Below are positions 49,895 to 58,467 of a DNA stretch of 64,000 nucleotides, piece by piece; position 1 is the first letter of the stretch; each line of letters opens with the position of its first letter. The notes under the pieces were generated by a model, which was not told the origin of the DNA, did no database searches, and was given only the letters and a program-made list of their open reading frames with translations. The DNA comes from an uncultured Eubacteriales bacterium (GTDB lineage Bacteria > Bacillota > Clostridia > Oscillospirales > Acutalibacteraceae). The position numbers and the translations under genes are program-made. The stretch is taken from contig CAKTDF010000004.1 in NCBI GenBank assembly GCA_934541115.1, forward strand, positions 40,284 to 104,283, in the 5' to 3' direction.

Positions 49895-50701
49895 ATGCAG
49901 CTATACTCAGGCGGTATACCGCTCATTGCCGCTCACCGCGGTTCTGCCGGCGGCAACATTCCCTGCAACAGTCTTGCGGCGTATAAAGCCGCTCTCAGAC
50001 AAGGCGCAGATATAATCGAGCTTGATGTAACGGCGTCAAGGGACAAAAAGCTCTTTTGCTTTCATCCGATGATGGAGCCGGCGCATCTGCTTTCGCCCGT
50101 GCCGCTTTGTTTGCTTTCTTCGGCGCAAATCGAAAAATTGCATTATCATAATTATGATTTTGCCAAAACGAATGAGCATATACTTTCTCTTGATGAGGCT
50201 TTTGATTTTCTCAAAGGAAAGTGCCTCATCAACATTGATAAGTTTTGGCAGAATCCTGCGCTCATCACAAATTGTATCAGACGTCATAGGGTTGAAGAAC
50301 ATGTGATAATCAAAACACCGAATGAGGAAAAGTTTTTTCAGACTGTCGAGGCTCTTGCTCCGGACATTGCTTTTATGCCCATGGTGAGGGAAAGGGATAA
50401 CGTTTCTGCCATGCTGCTCAGACGAAAGGTTAATTTTGTCGGTATTGAAGCAATTTTTAAAACGGAGTCCGCGCAGGTTATAAGTGATGAAAACATTGAT
50501 TTTCTCCATAAAAACGGACTTGCTGTTTGGGGCAACGCAATTGTCTATAACCATCGTGACGTTATTTCAGCAGGACATACCGACGATGTTGCAATGACTG
50601 TCAGTCCGGACTACGGTTGGGGTTGGTTCAAAGAAAAAGGCTTTGATATTGTTCAAACAGATTGGGTGCTGCCGATAAAGCAATTCTATAATCAGATGTG
50701 A
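49895..50701 (+). CDS. Glycerophosphodiester phosphodiesterase-family protein
   Basis: A 268-aa GDPD-like TIM-barrel protein, which would hydrolyse glycerophosphodiesters to glycerol-3-phosphate and an alcohol. Seen: the AHRGSAGG start of the barrel with the catalytic His, and GADIIELDVTASRD with the metal-binding E-x-D. Two family motifs differ: the usual P-E-N-T turn reads IPCNSLAAY, and the second catalytic H-D reads F-H-P. The activity may therefore be altered. The start is the ATG at 49895 with AAGGAGA just upstream; a longer reading from 49826 lacks a ribosome site and begins at the predicted transcription start. There is no signal peptide, so it is cytoplasmic. Confidence 0.8.
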   Translation: MQLYSGGIPLIAAHRGSAGGNIPCNSLAAYKAALRQGADIIELDVTASRDKKLFCFHPMMEPAHLLSPVPLCLLSSAQIEKLHYHNYDFAKTNEHILSLDEAFDFLKGKCLINIDKFWQNPALITNCIRRHRVEEHVIIKTPNEEKFFQTVEALAPDIAFMPMVRERDNVSAMLLRRKVNFVGIEAIFKTESAQVISDENIDFLHKNGLAVWGNAIVYNHRDVISAGHTDDVAMTVSPDYGWGWFKEKGFDIVQTDWVLPIKQFYNQM

Positions 50702-50778
50702 CCAAGGTGCGCATCGTCAATTTACAGATATAACAGGGCAGCTGCTCCTATTTACAAATATGAAAGGAATGAATAGAA

Positions 50779-51300
50779 ATGAAAGAAACACTCATTGACC
50801 TTAAAGAAAGAAGAAGCTGCCGCAAGTACAGCTCAAAACCGGTTGAAAAAGAAAAGCTTGATCTTATTCTTGAAGCTGGAACCTATGCTCCGACAGGCAG
50901 AAACGCACAGTCGCCGGTAATTGTTGCCGTTCGTGACCCAAAGACATTGAAAGAGCTTTCAAAGCTCAACGCCTCTGTGATGGGAGCGGACACAGACCCG
51001 TTTTACGGCGCACCTGTTGTTCTCATTGTTTTTGCCGATTCCACAGTCAATACCTACCGTGACGACGGCGCGCTTGTAATGGGCAATCTGCTCAATGCGG
51101 CGTACGCTGTAGGCGTTGACTCCTGCTATATCTACCGTGCAAGAGAGGCGTTTAAAACTCAGGAGGGCAAAAAGTATCTTGAAAAATGGGGTCTTGATGA
51201 AAAATATGAGGGAATCGGAAACTGCATTCTCGGTTACGGCGAGGAGGGCGGAATCCGCCCGGTTTCCGCACGTAAAGAGGGATATATCATATGGGATTGA
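50779..51300 (+). CDS. Nitroreductase-family protein
   Basis: A 173-aa FMN-dependent nitroreductase-like enzyme, normally a homodimer using NAD(P)H. Seen: the FMN-binding opening ERRSCRKYSSKPV, then LEAGTYAPTGRNAQSPVIVAV, and GNCILGYGEEGG near the C-terminus. The length is typical of the short clostridial group. The true substrate is unknown; in anaerobes these act on quinones, flavins or nitro compounds. Start ATG with GAAAGGAAT upstream. Its end overlaps the next gene by 10 nt, so the two are co-translated. Confidence 0.88.
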   Translation: MKETLIDLKERRSCRKYSSKPVEKEKLDLILEAGTYAPTGRNAQSPVIVAVRDPKTLKELSKLNASVMGADTDPFYGAPVVLIVFADSTVNTYRDDGALVMGNLLNAAYAVGVDSCYIYRAREAFKTQEGKKYLEKWGLDEKYEGIGNCILGYGEEGGIRPVSARKEGYIIWD

Positions 51301-51602
51301 GCACCTTTGACCTCATCTATGACGTTGTGAAGGCTATACCGATGGGCAAGGTTATGACCTATGGGCAGGTGGCTGCTTTCGCCGGAAATCCGCGTTGGGC
51401 ACGTGTTGTCGGCTACGCCCTGCATGTCAATCCGGAACCCGGAGTCATACCGTGCCACAGGGTAGTCAATCGTGACGGACGTGTTGCACCGGGATTTGCT
51501 TTCGGCGGAACCGACGCACAGAGAATGCTGCTTGAGGGAGAGGGAGTAACTTTTCTTGAAAACGGTCTTGTTGACATGGAAAAGCATTGCGTCAAGCTCT
51601 GA
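51291..51602 (+). CDS. MGMT-family (alkyltransferase-like) DNA repair protein
   Basis: A 103-aa protein consisting only of the O6-alkylguanine-DNA alkyltransferase C-terminal domain. Seen: IPMGKVMTYGQVAAFAG (helix-turn-helix and arginine-finger region), WARVVGYALHVNP, and the active-site motif IPCHRVV with the alkyl-accepting cysteine intact. Full Ada/Ogt proteins carry an extra N-terminal domain that is missing here, which is normal for the short MGMT-family group. It overlaps the nitroreductase gene by 10 nt. It could be a true alkyltransferase or a damage-binding relative; the intact Cys favours activity. Confidence 0.85.
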   Translation: MGLSTFDLIYDVVKAIPMGKVMTYGQVAAFAGNPRWARVVGYALHVNPEPGVIPCHRVVNRDGRVAPGFAFGGTDAQRMLLEGEGVTFLENGLVDMEKHCVKL

Positions 51603-51640
51603 AAAAGACTTTGATTCACTGCTGTATTCAGTGTAGATCA

Positions 51641-51700
51641 AAAGGCTATATTTCACGAGGCTCGTTAAATTAAGTCTCATACGAAATATAGCCTTTATCT
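51641..51700 (+). repeat. Dispersed hairpin repeat, copy 2 (possible terminator)
   Basis: Left arm AAAGGCTATATTTC (51641-51654) pairs over 14 bp with 51683-51696. The loop has CGAGGCTCGTTAAATTAAG, like copy 1 at 9246. The base pair at arm position 5 changed from A-T to G-C between copies. It lies 38 bp past the MGMT-family gene. The remaining gap to 51864 shows nothing else. Confidence 0.75.
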
Positions 51701-51864
51701 ATTGGTGCATTAGTGATTTTTTTGCTTTTCTAATCGCTTTTTGTCCGCCTGCGGTATCTGTGTGCAGATTCGGGACAAAGAATACGCTTTGCAAATTTGA
51801 AAGCGGCAGCTCATTTTGTGAGCGATGCCATATCGATGTGACTGCATAAAAGTTGAATAATCAC

Positions 51865-51892
51865 TTGACATTTTGCATATTATGTGTATAAT
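51865..51892 (+). promoter_or_regulatory. SigA-type promoter of argH
   Basis: TTGACA (51865-51870), 16-nt spacer, TATAAT (51887-51892): both hexamers are consensus. Predicted start near 51899, leader about 28 nt. Confidence 0.85.
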
Positions 51893-51926
51893 CAATGGGT
51901 AATTATGAATATCGGAGGATAAAACA

Positions 51927-53297
51927 ATGCCGCTTTGGACAGGTAGATTCAAAAAACAGCTCGACAAAAAGACAAATGATTTCAACTCGTCAATTGCCTT
52001 TGACAGCCGCATGGCAAAGCAGGACATAGCCGGTTCTGTTGCTCATGCAACAATGCTCGGCAAGCAGAACATCATTGAAAAAAGCGAGAGCGAAAAGATT
52101 GTTTCAACACTCAAAGACATAGCTGCCGATCTTGAAAGCGGAGCTCTTGAAATTGATATGACTGCCGAGGATATACATACATTTGTTGAGGGTGAGCTGA
52201 CAAAAAGGATAGGCGACAGCGGAAAAAGACTGCACACCGCCCGCAGCCGCAACGATCAGGTCGCGCTTGATTTAAGGCTGTATCTGCTTGAGCAGAGTGA
52301 TAAAATTGACGCGGCGCTGAAAGCCTTTATTGATGTCATTCTCAAAAAAGCTGAGGAAAATTATGATTCGGTTATGCCCGGATATACACATCTTCAGCGT
52401 GCTCAGCCGGTCACTTTCGGTCACCATCTTATGGCGTATGCGTCAATGCTCCTGCGTGACAGGGACAGGCTTTCGGACTGTAAAAAGAGAATGGCGATAT
52501 CTCCGCTCGGTTCGGGTGCTCTTGCCGGCACAACATATCCGCTTGACCGTGAGTACGCCGCAAAGCTGCTTGGATTGAACGGAGTATGCGCAAACAGCCT
52601 TGACGGAGTTTCCGACAGGGATTATGTTATTGAGTTGCTTTCCTGTCTTTCTCTTATTATGGTGCATCTTTCGCGCTTTGCCGAGGAAACGGTCATGTGG
52701 TGCTCGTGGGAGTTCAAATTCATTGAGCTTGACGACGCGTTTTCAACCGGCAGCAGTATTATGCCGCAGAAAAAGAACCCGGATATTGCAGAGCTGGTAC
52801 GTGGAAAATCCGGTCGTGTTTTTGGCTCTTTAATGACTCTTCTCACCGTTATGAAAGGTCTGCCCCTTGCATATAACAAGGATATGCAGGAGGATAAAGA
52901 AGTAACCTTTGATGCCGTTGACACAGTTCTCATCTGCATTGACACATTTTCCGCTATGCTTGAAACGGCAAAAGTTCTCAAGGGCAACATGCGTCAGGCT
53001 GCGGCAAAGGGCTTTATCAATGCTACGGACTGTGCGGATTACCTCGTCAAAAAAGGCTTGCCGTTCCGTGATGCATATAAGGCGGTAGGTCAGCTTGTTG
53101 CTTTTTGCATTGAAAACGGCTATACTCTTGAAACATTGCCGCTTGAAGAATATCAAAAGGTGTGCTCAATTTTTGATGAGGGTGTGTTTGCGGCGATTGA
53201 CCTTGACAATTGCGTAAAGGGCAGGGCAGTCAAAGGCGGACCGGCACCGCAGTGCGTGCTTGCCGAAATTGAAAATGCAAAAAAGTTGAATAAATAG
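51927..53297 (+). CDS. argH: Argininosuccinate lyase
   Basis: A 456-aa enzyme that splits argininosuccinate to arginine and fumarate, the last step of arginine synthesis; it is a cytoplasmic homotetramer. Seen: MPLWTGRFKKQLDKKTNDFNSS in pieces (LWTGRF, NDFNSS) at the start, TARSRNDQVALDLRL, GYTHLQRAQPVTFGHHL, and the fumarase-family signature GSSIMPQKKNPDIAEL. Full family length. AGGAGGATAAAA-like ribosome site (TCGGAGGATAA) precedes the ATG. It is alone between its own promoter and terminator; no argG or other arginine genes are nearby. Confidence 0.97.
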   Translation: MPLWTGRFKKQLDKKTNDFNSSIAFDSRMAKQDIAGSVAHATMLGKQNIIEKSESEKIVSTLKDIAADLESGALEIDMTAEDIHTFVEGELTKRIGDSGKRLHTARSRNDQVALDLRLYLLEQSDKIDAALKAFIDVILKKAEENYDSVMPGYTHLQRAQPVTFGHHLMAYASMLLRDRDRLSDCKKRMAISPLGSGALAGTTYPLDREYAAKLLGLNGVCANSLDGVSDRDYVIELLSCLSLIMVHLSRFAEETVMWCSWEFKFIELDDAFSTGSSIMPQKKNPDIAELVRGKSGRVFGSLMTLLTVMKGLPLAYNKDMQEDKEVTFDAVDTVLICIDTFSAMLETAKVLKGNMRQAAAKGFINATDCADYLVKKGLPFRDAYKAVGQLVAFCIENGYTLETLPLEEYQKVCSIFDEGVFAAIDLDNCVKGRAVKGGPAPQCVLAEIENAKKLNK

Positions 53298-53314
53298 CTT
53301 TGTCATACTACTTT

Positions 53315-53345
53315 AACGGGTGCCGTACGGTACCCGTTATTTTTG
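53315..53345 (+). terminator. Terminator of argH
   Basis: 10-bp stem AACGGGTGCC / GGTACCCGTT (one G-U pair) with loop GTAC, followed by ATTTTT. Confidence 0.88.
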
Positions 53346-53410
53346 GTACATACATAGTTTTTTGCGGCGTGAGAAAAGTGTCAAACCGATTTTAAGAAGG
53401 TATCAAAACA

Positions 53411-53439
53411 TTGAAAAAATTCTTTTGCTGTGATATACT
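53411..53439 (+). promoter_or_regulatory. Upstream candidate promoter of the restriction-modification operon
   Basis: TTGAAA (53411-53416), 17-nt spacer, TATACT (53434-53439). Predicted start near 53446, about 150 nt before the endonuclease start. A copy of TGTCAAA lies just upstream at 53379-53385. Confidence 0.6.
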
Positions 53440-53508
53440 CAAGAAAAGCGGTTAGTGTTATGAATACTTGCTGTTTTTGTGATTTGTAATTATAGATGGG
53501 CGCGATAA

Positions 53509-53540
53509 TTTGACAGATTAAGTTGTGTCAAAAATATAAT
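53509..53540 (+). promoter_or_regulatory. Downstream candidate promoter with inverted repeat, restriction-modification operon
   Basis: TTGACA (53510-53515) and TATAAT (53535-53540) are both consensus but spaced 19 nt. The inverted repeat TTTGACA-N10-TGTCAAA (53509-53532) covers the -35 box and most of the spacer, as an operator would. Confidence 0.55.
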
Positions 53541-53598
53541 CAGAAAATTCGTAGAACCGATGCGGATATTTCTGCTATGACTTGAAAGGACGAATATA

Positions 53599-54363
53599 GT
53601 GAAATACGAAGATTTAGTTTTTAAAATTCCTCAGGAATCTACCACCTATAAAGATGATTCAACGTTTGTTACTCGACAAATAACGACGATTTTAGATGGA
53701 CGTAAGGCAGCTGATGATAATAAAATTATCATAAATACTAATTTGCGTATGGGTTTGCCGCTTGAAAATATTAACAAAATAGCAGGACCGATGATTGAAG
53801 CGTGGGCGGGAGAAGTCTTTTCCGGCATACGTGATGATATGAATAATCCATACAACCTTATCAATGTAGAAGTGCAGGAACGCCTTGGAATTGCAGATAT
53901 TATTCTTCAATTTAGAAAAGACAGCAATGTTCTAACCGGTAATGTTGATGTCAAAGCTACTGCAAATGACATTCCGGGTAGCGGTAAAAGCCCAAATATC
54001 ACTTCTTTCTCAAGAATTAGAACAGCTTATGTTAGAGATCCCGATTTTATGTTCATCATTTTGTCTATTAAACATCGCGTTTATTCAGAAAGAAATAAAA
54101 AAACAGGACTTGTTGATGGAATAATGGAAGTGATTGATTATAATGCTTATGATTTGAAGTTCATTAGCGACGCGGATATACTATACAATCCGGCTCTTGG
54201 GACTGGACAAATTCAAATTAAAGATATTCATTATGTGACCTATCAGTATCGTACAACGTGGGAAATGTGTCAGCTCCTTGATCAAAAGTATTTGCACAGT
54301 TCACGTAGAACTATTGACGATTTTTATAGAGAGGCAAGAAAAAACCAATGGATAAAAAACTAA
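53599..54363 (+). CDS. Type II restriction endonuclease (PD-(D/E)xK type)
   Basis: A 254-aa protein of the restriction endonuclease fold, judged by context and motif. The candidate active site is D100 (GIAD) followed 16 residues later by D117-V-K119 (NVDVKA), fitting P-D...(D/E)-x-K. A conserved-looking Gly/Ser stretch follows (PGSGKSPNITSF). The recognition site is not predictable. The start is GTG at 53599 with GAAAGGACG upstream. Its last 16 nt overlap the methyltransferase gene. Base composition is clearly more AT-rich than the flanks, a sign of horizontal acquisition. The endonuclease precedes the methyltransferase and no controller gene is seen. Confidence 0.8.
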   Translation: MKYEDLVFKIPQESTTYKDDSTFVTRQITTILDGRKAADDNKIIINTNLRMGLPLENINKIAGPMIEAWAGEVFSGIRDDMNNPYNLINVEVQERLGIADIILQFRKDSNVLTGNVDVKATANDIPGSGKSPNITSFSRIRTAYVRDPDFMFIILSIKHRVYSERNKKTGLVDGIMEVIDYNAYDLKFISDADILYNPALGTGQIQIKDIHYVTYQYRTTWEMCQLLDQKYLHSSRRTIDDFYREARKNQWIKN

Positions 54364-55295
54364 AAGCCATATGCGGTGATGCACTTGAACAATTAAAGTT
54401 TATTCCGAGTAAAAGTGTTCGCTTAATTGTTACTGATCCACCGTACAATTTAAATAAAGACTATGGAAATAATCAGGATAAATTGGAGTTTGAAGAGTAT
54501 TTGGATTTTTCTCGCAGATGGCTTGCCGAAGCGTCAAGGGTATTGACTGACGATGGAACTATATACGTTTTTATGGGAATGCGCTATATATCTTACGTTT
54601 ACGGTATTTTGGAACGTGAATTGGGAATGACTTTTAATTCATGGATTACATGGTTCTATACTCAAGGCATTGGAAAAACCAGAGGGTTCTCGCCCAGGCA
54701 TGATGATATTTTAATGTTTACTAAACATCCCCAGAACTTTATTTTTAATATCGATGAAATAAGGGTTCCTCAAAAGTTTTATCGATCTGTAAACAACATG
54801 CGCGGTGCAAATCCGGGAAACGTATGGGAGTTTTCTCATATGCACTACTGCAACAAAAACCGTAAGAAGCACCCGACGCAAAAACCAGAGGGTTTGTTTG
54901 AAAGGATGATTTTGGCTTCATCAAATCCTAATGATATTGTACTTGATCCGTTTGTCGGGAGTGGTACAGCATTACGTGTATGCCAGCAAACGGGCAGAAA
55001 CGGCATTGGGATAGATATTAACCCGGAATATATAGAAATGACAGAAAAACGTCTTTTAGAACCATTTTTTGGGTTTGATAGTATTGATGAAAGAATGAAA
55101 CGTGTCCCTAATGATTTGAATGATACCGATGTTCGCGAAAAATATATAAAAGATCATATAAATTGGTTCTTAAAAAATCACCCTGATGCGGTATCAGAAT
55201 TTATGGAGGAAGTAAAGAAAAAATACGAATCAAAAATGGCAGCAACGGGGCAACTGTATTTGCTTGATATTTATAACTTTGCTACAAATTCATAG
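54348..55295 (+). CDS. DNA methyltransferase, beta-class N6-adenine/N4-cytosine type
   Basis: A 315-aa site-specific methyltransferase that would protect host DNA from the overlapping endonuclease. Motif order is that of the beta class: catalytic DPPYN at residues 30-34 first, AdoMet-binding DPFVGSGT at 200-207 later, with HPTQKPEGLFERMI between them. DPPYN-type beta enzymes are most often N6-adenine; N4-cytosine is the alternative. The C-terminal 80 residues are a charged helical extension. It is AT-rich like its partner gene and followed by a strong terminator. Confidence 0.92.
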   Translation: MDKKLKAICGDALEQLKFIPSKSVRLIVTDPPYNLNKDYGNNQDKLEFEEYLDFSRRWLAEASRVLTDDGTIYVFMGMRYISYVYGILERELGMTFNSWITWFYTQGIGKTRGFSPRHDDILMFTKHPQNFIFNIDEIRVPQKFYRSVNNMRGANPGNVWEFSHMHYCNKNRKKHPTQKPEGLFERMILASSNPNDIVLDPFVGSGTALRVCQQTGRNGIGIDINPEYIEMTEKRLLEPFFGFDSIDERMKRVPNDLNDTDVREKYIKDHINWFLKNHPDAVSEFMEEVKKKYESKMAATGQLYLLDIYNFATNS

Positions 55296-55303
55296 ACACA
55301 TAG

Positions 55304-55350
55304 AAAAACAGACTGTTCTGAGGGCTTTTGTAGAACAGTCTGTTTTTCTT
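55304..55350 (+). terminator. Terminator of the restriction-modification operon
   Basis: Perfect 16-bp stem AAAAACAGACTGTTCT (55304-55319) / AGAACAGTCTGTTTTT (55332-55347) with a 12-nt loop; the arm ends in a T-run. Confidence 0.9.
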
Positions 55351-55436
55351 TGCTGCTCCCTTGTTAATGTAAAAGTATAAGTGTTGTTTCGCGTTATAGA
55401 TTAAGCTTTATAGTGTTAAGAAGCTAATTCCGCATC

Positions 55437-55465
55437 TTTACATTTTGCTCAATTTATGGTAAAAT
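55437..55465 (+). promoter_or_regulatory. SigA-type promoter of the FAD oxidoreductase gene
   Basis: TTTACA (55437-55442), 17-nt spacer, TAAAAT (55460-55465). Leader about 33 nt. Confidence 0.65.
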
Positions 55466-55504
55466 ATACGTTACATTACTTTGCTTGAAAGGGGAAAATA
55501 TATA

Positions 55505-56821
55505 ATGAGCAAGAAAATTATCATTGCCGGTGCAGGTCACGGCGGTCTCATCGCCGGAGCTATCCTTGCAGAAAAAGGTTATGATGTTACAGTTTATGAA
55601 AGACATATAAAAGACGAACTTGGTTATGATTGGGAGGATTCGGTTGAAAGAAAGATCTTTGCCGAGTGCTCGCTTCCCGAGCCGGAAGAAAGCGAATACC
55701 GTTTTTCCGGTCCAATGAAGTTTTATAACCCGAATCTCAAAACTCCGCTCACCGTGAAACCGGTCGGAGAGGGCTCCGTAATGATGGAAAGGAGATACAT
55801 CTATAAGCTCCTCCTTGAAAACGCGGAGCAAAAGGGCGTAAAGCTCGTTTTCAATACTGAAATTCTTGAACCTATAATGGACGGTCTGCGCGTTGTCGGA
55901 ATCCGCACATTTGACGGTGATGTTTTCGGCGATCTTGTTATTGACGCAGCGGGCATCAACTCTCCGCTGAGAAAGAATCTTCCCGTTTGCTGCAACGTTG
56001 ACCGCGATTACGGCTACGGAGAATGCTTTTATGCCTATCGTGCATATTTTGACAAGCTCCCCGCACAGGAGCCGGACGTAAAATATGAGGTTTTCCTCCT
56101 ACCGGGCGGAGAAAAGGGCATTTCATGGGTCATCACCGGTGAAGACAGCGTTGACGTTCTCATCGGCAGAATGGCGCCTATGTCAAAAAAGCAGCTTGAG
56201 GAAGAGCTTGATAAAATGCGCTCTTTCAGTCCGCAGATCGGCCACGAGCTGTTGCGCGGAGGAATAACCTGTCAGATTCCCGTGCGCCGTCCGCTTTCCG
56301 TCATGGTCTGCGACGGCTACGCGGCAATCGGAGACAGCGCATATATGACGCTACCGATGACCGGTTCCGGAATATGCGCCTCAATGCGCGCCGGAAAGCT
56401 GCTTGCCGACGCTGTACTCATGGATAAAAACGGTGAGTTTTCTGCAAGTACGCTTTGGGAATACAACAAAAAGTATATTCTCCATCTCGGAATGAACTTT
56501 GCTGCAATCGATATTCTCAAAAACATTCTCCTTTGCACAAAGGTTGACGGCGTGAACTTCCTTTTTGACAAGCAGATCATTACCGAAAGCGATATGAGCT
56601 TCGGCAAGGGTCACGGCGGTTCGGTCGGCTTTGCAGATATTGCCTCAAGAGCGATGCGCGGCGTCGGCAATCTTCCCGTATTGCTCAGAACTGCCGGCGC
56701 ACTTTCAAAGGGCGATAACGCCAAGAAAGTATATAAACAGATGCCCGAAAAGTATGATGAGGCGACCGTTCTCAAATGGAAAGACGATGTTTTGGCAGCG
56801 ACCGCATTGATGGAAAGATAA
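55505..56821 (+). CDS. FAD-dependent oxidoreductase (geranylgeranyl-reductase-like)
   Basis: A 438-aa flavoprotein. The N-terminal dinucleotide-binding motif is GAGHGGLIAGAILAEKGYDVTVYER, and the second FAD motif is AIGDSAYMTLPMTGSGICASMRAGKLLADAV, as in geranylgeranyl reductases, monooxygenases and lycopene-cyclase-like proteins. The substrate cannot be named. The start is the ATG at 55505 after GAAAGGGGAAAA; an earlier in-frame reading from 55481 contains that ribosome site. It has its own promoter and is followed by a 250-bp gap with a short hairpin repeat. Confidence 0.85.
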   Translation: MSKKIIIAGAGHGGLIAGAILAEKGYDVTVYERHIKDELGYDWEDSVERKIFAECSLPEPEESEYRFSGPMKFYNPNLKTPLTVKPVGEGSVMMERRYIYKLLLENAEQKGVKLVFNTEILEPIMDGLRVVGIRTFDGDVFGDLVIDAAGINSPLRKNLPVCCNVDRDYGYGECFYAYRAYFDKLPAQEPDVKYEVFLLPGGEKGISWVITGEDSVDVLIGRMAPMSKKQLEEELDKMRSFSPQIGHELLRGGITCQIPVRRPLSVMVCDGYAAIGDSAYMTLPMTGSGICASMRAGKLLADAVLMDKNGEFSASTLWEYNKKYILHLGMNFAAIDILKNILLCTKVDGVNFLFDKQIITESDMSFGKGHGGSVGFADIASRAMRGVGNLPVLLRTAGALSKGDNAKKVYKQMPEKYDEATVLKWKDDVLAATALMER

Positions 56822-56954
56822 TATTAAGGCTTTACCGCATAATTTCTGTGCGCAGACGTACCGTCAGATTTTTGCTGACCGAAAAAAGAGTCAGCGGCGG
56901 ATACTGTGTGTCCTTTTGAGCCTTATTGCAGTGAAACTTGACGGAACACACAAG

Positions 56955-56980
56955 CAGGATACGCGCCGCAAATTGTGCGG
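56955..56980 (+). repeat. 26-nt repeat with hairpin, copy 1
   Basis: CAGGATACGCGCCGC then AAATTGTGCGG; 22 of 26 positions match 59287-59312. It sits 93 bp before the sugar transferase gene. Pairing of the GC arms is imperfect here. Confidence 0.5.
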
Positions 56981-57072
56981 GGGAACCTTGATTCATTAAA
57001 GTTTTTCAAAGCTTGTGGGAATATTATTTCCGTATCAAAAGGAGTAAATACAGCTAATACTGAGGACTGTTT

Positions 57073-58467
57073 ATGATTAAAAATAAAAGATATGTGGCAG
57101 AGAAGTTGGTTCTCTATCTGTTTAAAATTTTGATTACCGGCGTTTATACATGGTCAATGTACAGATGCTGGACGCGGTATTTCAACCCGAGCATTCCGAC
57201 GCCGTTCTTCAGGCTCGGCAACTATTTTCTTGCGCTTCTTATTGCATTCACCTACATCACGTTCGTAAAGGTCTACGGCGGATTTCAGGTTGGAACAAGC
57301 ACGCGCTCGGATTTGATTTTTTCTCAGATCATTGCCGTTGCGTTTTTGCAGGCTACGGCATATATCGTTTTTTCTCTTTTGAGCTATCGGCTGGTTTCGC
57401 TTTGGCCGTTTCTCATCATGTTCCTTGCTTTTTCTGCGTTTTCGGTGCTGTGGGTCTTTGCGGTGGATTATGTCTATTATAAAATCCATGCAACAAAACG
57501 CACGGTAGTTGTTTTCAACAATGTTGATTCATATGTATCCTTAAAGGGAATCAGAAAGCTTGAACGCCGCTTTAAGGTGATTCGTACCCTTAATTCCGAA
57601 AAGACAACGCTTGAGGATCTTTTTTCAATCATGGAGGGGGCGGACGCGGTTTTTCTCTGCGGCGTTCCGTCAGAGTACCGTAATGAGGCGGTGAAGTATT
57701 GCATTGCCAACGGAAAAGTTGCGTATATCAAGCCGAAAATCTCGGATACCATTATTCGCGGCGGAAAAACAATTCAGTTGATGAATATACCGATATACCG
57801 CTGCAAACGCAGCGAGGGCAATTTGGTTTATATTTTTGTCAAGAGGCTTGCGGACATTGTGCTTTCCTTTGTCGGAATCATCGTTTTGTCTCCGTTGTTT
57901 TTGCTGGTTGCGCTCGCTATCCGTCTTGACGATGGCGGTCCCGTATTTTATAAGCAGAAGAGACTCACCGTGAACGGAAAGGAATTTCAAATTATCAAAT
58001 TCCGCAGTATGCGTGTTGACGCGGAAAAGGACGGCGTTGCGCGCCTTGCCGGCGAAGACGACGACAGAATCACAAGAGTCGGAAAAGTCATCAGAATGCT
58101 GCGCCTTGATGAGTTGCCGCAGATTTTCAACATTCTTTCCGGTTCAATGTCAATTGTCGGTCCGCGACCGGAACGTCCGGAAATTGCAAAGGAATATGAG
58201 GAGCATATTCCGGAGTTTTCGCTGCGTCTTCAGGTCAAGGCAGGTCTCACCGGCTACGCGCAGGTTTACGGAAAGTATAATACTCCGCCGTATGACAAGC
58301 TGCAGATGGATCTTATGTATATTGCGAATCAATCGCTTGTTGAAGATTTTCGTCTTATACTCATGACGCTGAAGGTTATGTTCATCCCCTCAAGTACGGA
58401 GGGTATCGGAAAGGAAGGAAGAACCGCAGAGCGCGGCAGCGGTTCGGATAAAAAAGATGGAAAATAA
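57073..58467 (+). CDS. Polyprenyl-phosphate sugar-1-phosphate transferase (WcaJ/WbaP type)
   Basis: A 464-aa membrane enzyme that would transfer a sugar-1-phosphate from a nucleotide sugar to undecaprenyl phosphate, starting a surface polysaccharide or glycan repeat unit. Layout: about four N-terminal membrane helices (residues 12-140), a Rossmann-like cytoplasmic region (about 140-245), one more hydrophobic segment (LADIVLSFVGIIVLSPLFLLVALAI), then the catalytic domain with GPVFYKQKR, KFRSMR, RLDELPQIFNILSGSMSIVGPRPERPE and KAGLTGYAQVYG. All hallmark residues of the polyisoprenyl-phosphate hexose-1-phosphate transferase domain are present. The C-terminal tail is Gly/Lys-rich. Its stop overlaps the SDR gene by 11 nt. 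No glycosyltransferase cluster follows. Confidence 0.92.
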   Translation: MIKNKRYVAEKLVLYLFKILITGVYTWSMYRCWTRYFNPSIPTPFFRLGNYFLALLIAFTYITFVKVYGGFQVGTSTRSDLIFSQIIAVAFLQATAYIVFSLLSYRLVSLWPFLIMFLAFSAFSVLWVFAVDYVYYKIHATKRTVVVFNNVDSYVSLKGIRKLERRFKVIRTLNSEKTTLEDLFSIMEGADAVFLCGVPSEYRNEAVKYCIANGKVAYIKPKISDTIIRGGKTIQLMNIPIYRCKRSEGNLVYIFVKRLADIVLSFVGIIVLSPLFLLVALAIRLDDGGPVFYKQKRLTVNGKEFQIIKFRSMRVDAEKDGVARLAGEDDDRITRVGKVIRMLRLDELPQIFNILSGSMSIVGPRPERPEIAKEYEEHIPEFSLRLQVKAGLTGYAQVYGKYNTPPYDKLQMDLMYIANQSLVEDFRLILMTLKVMFIPSSTEGIGKEGRTAERGSGSDKKDGK

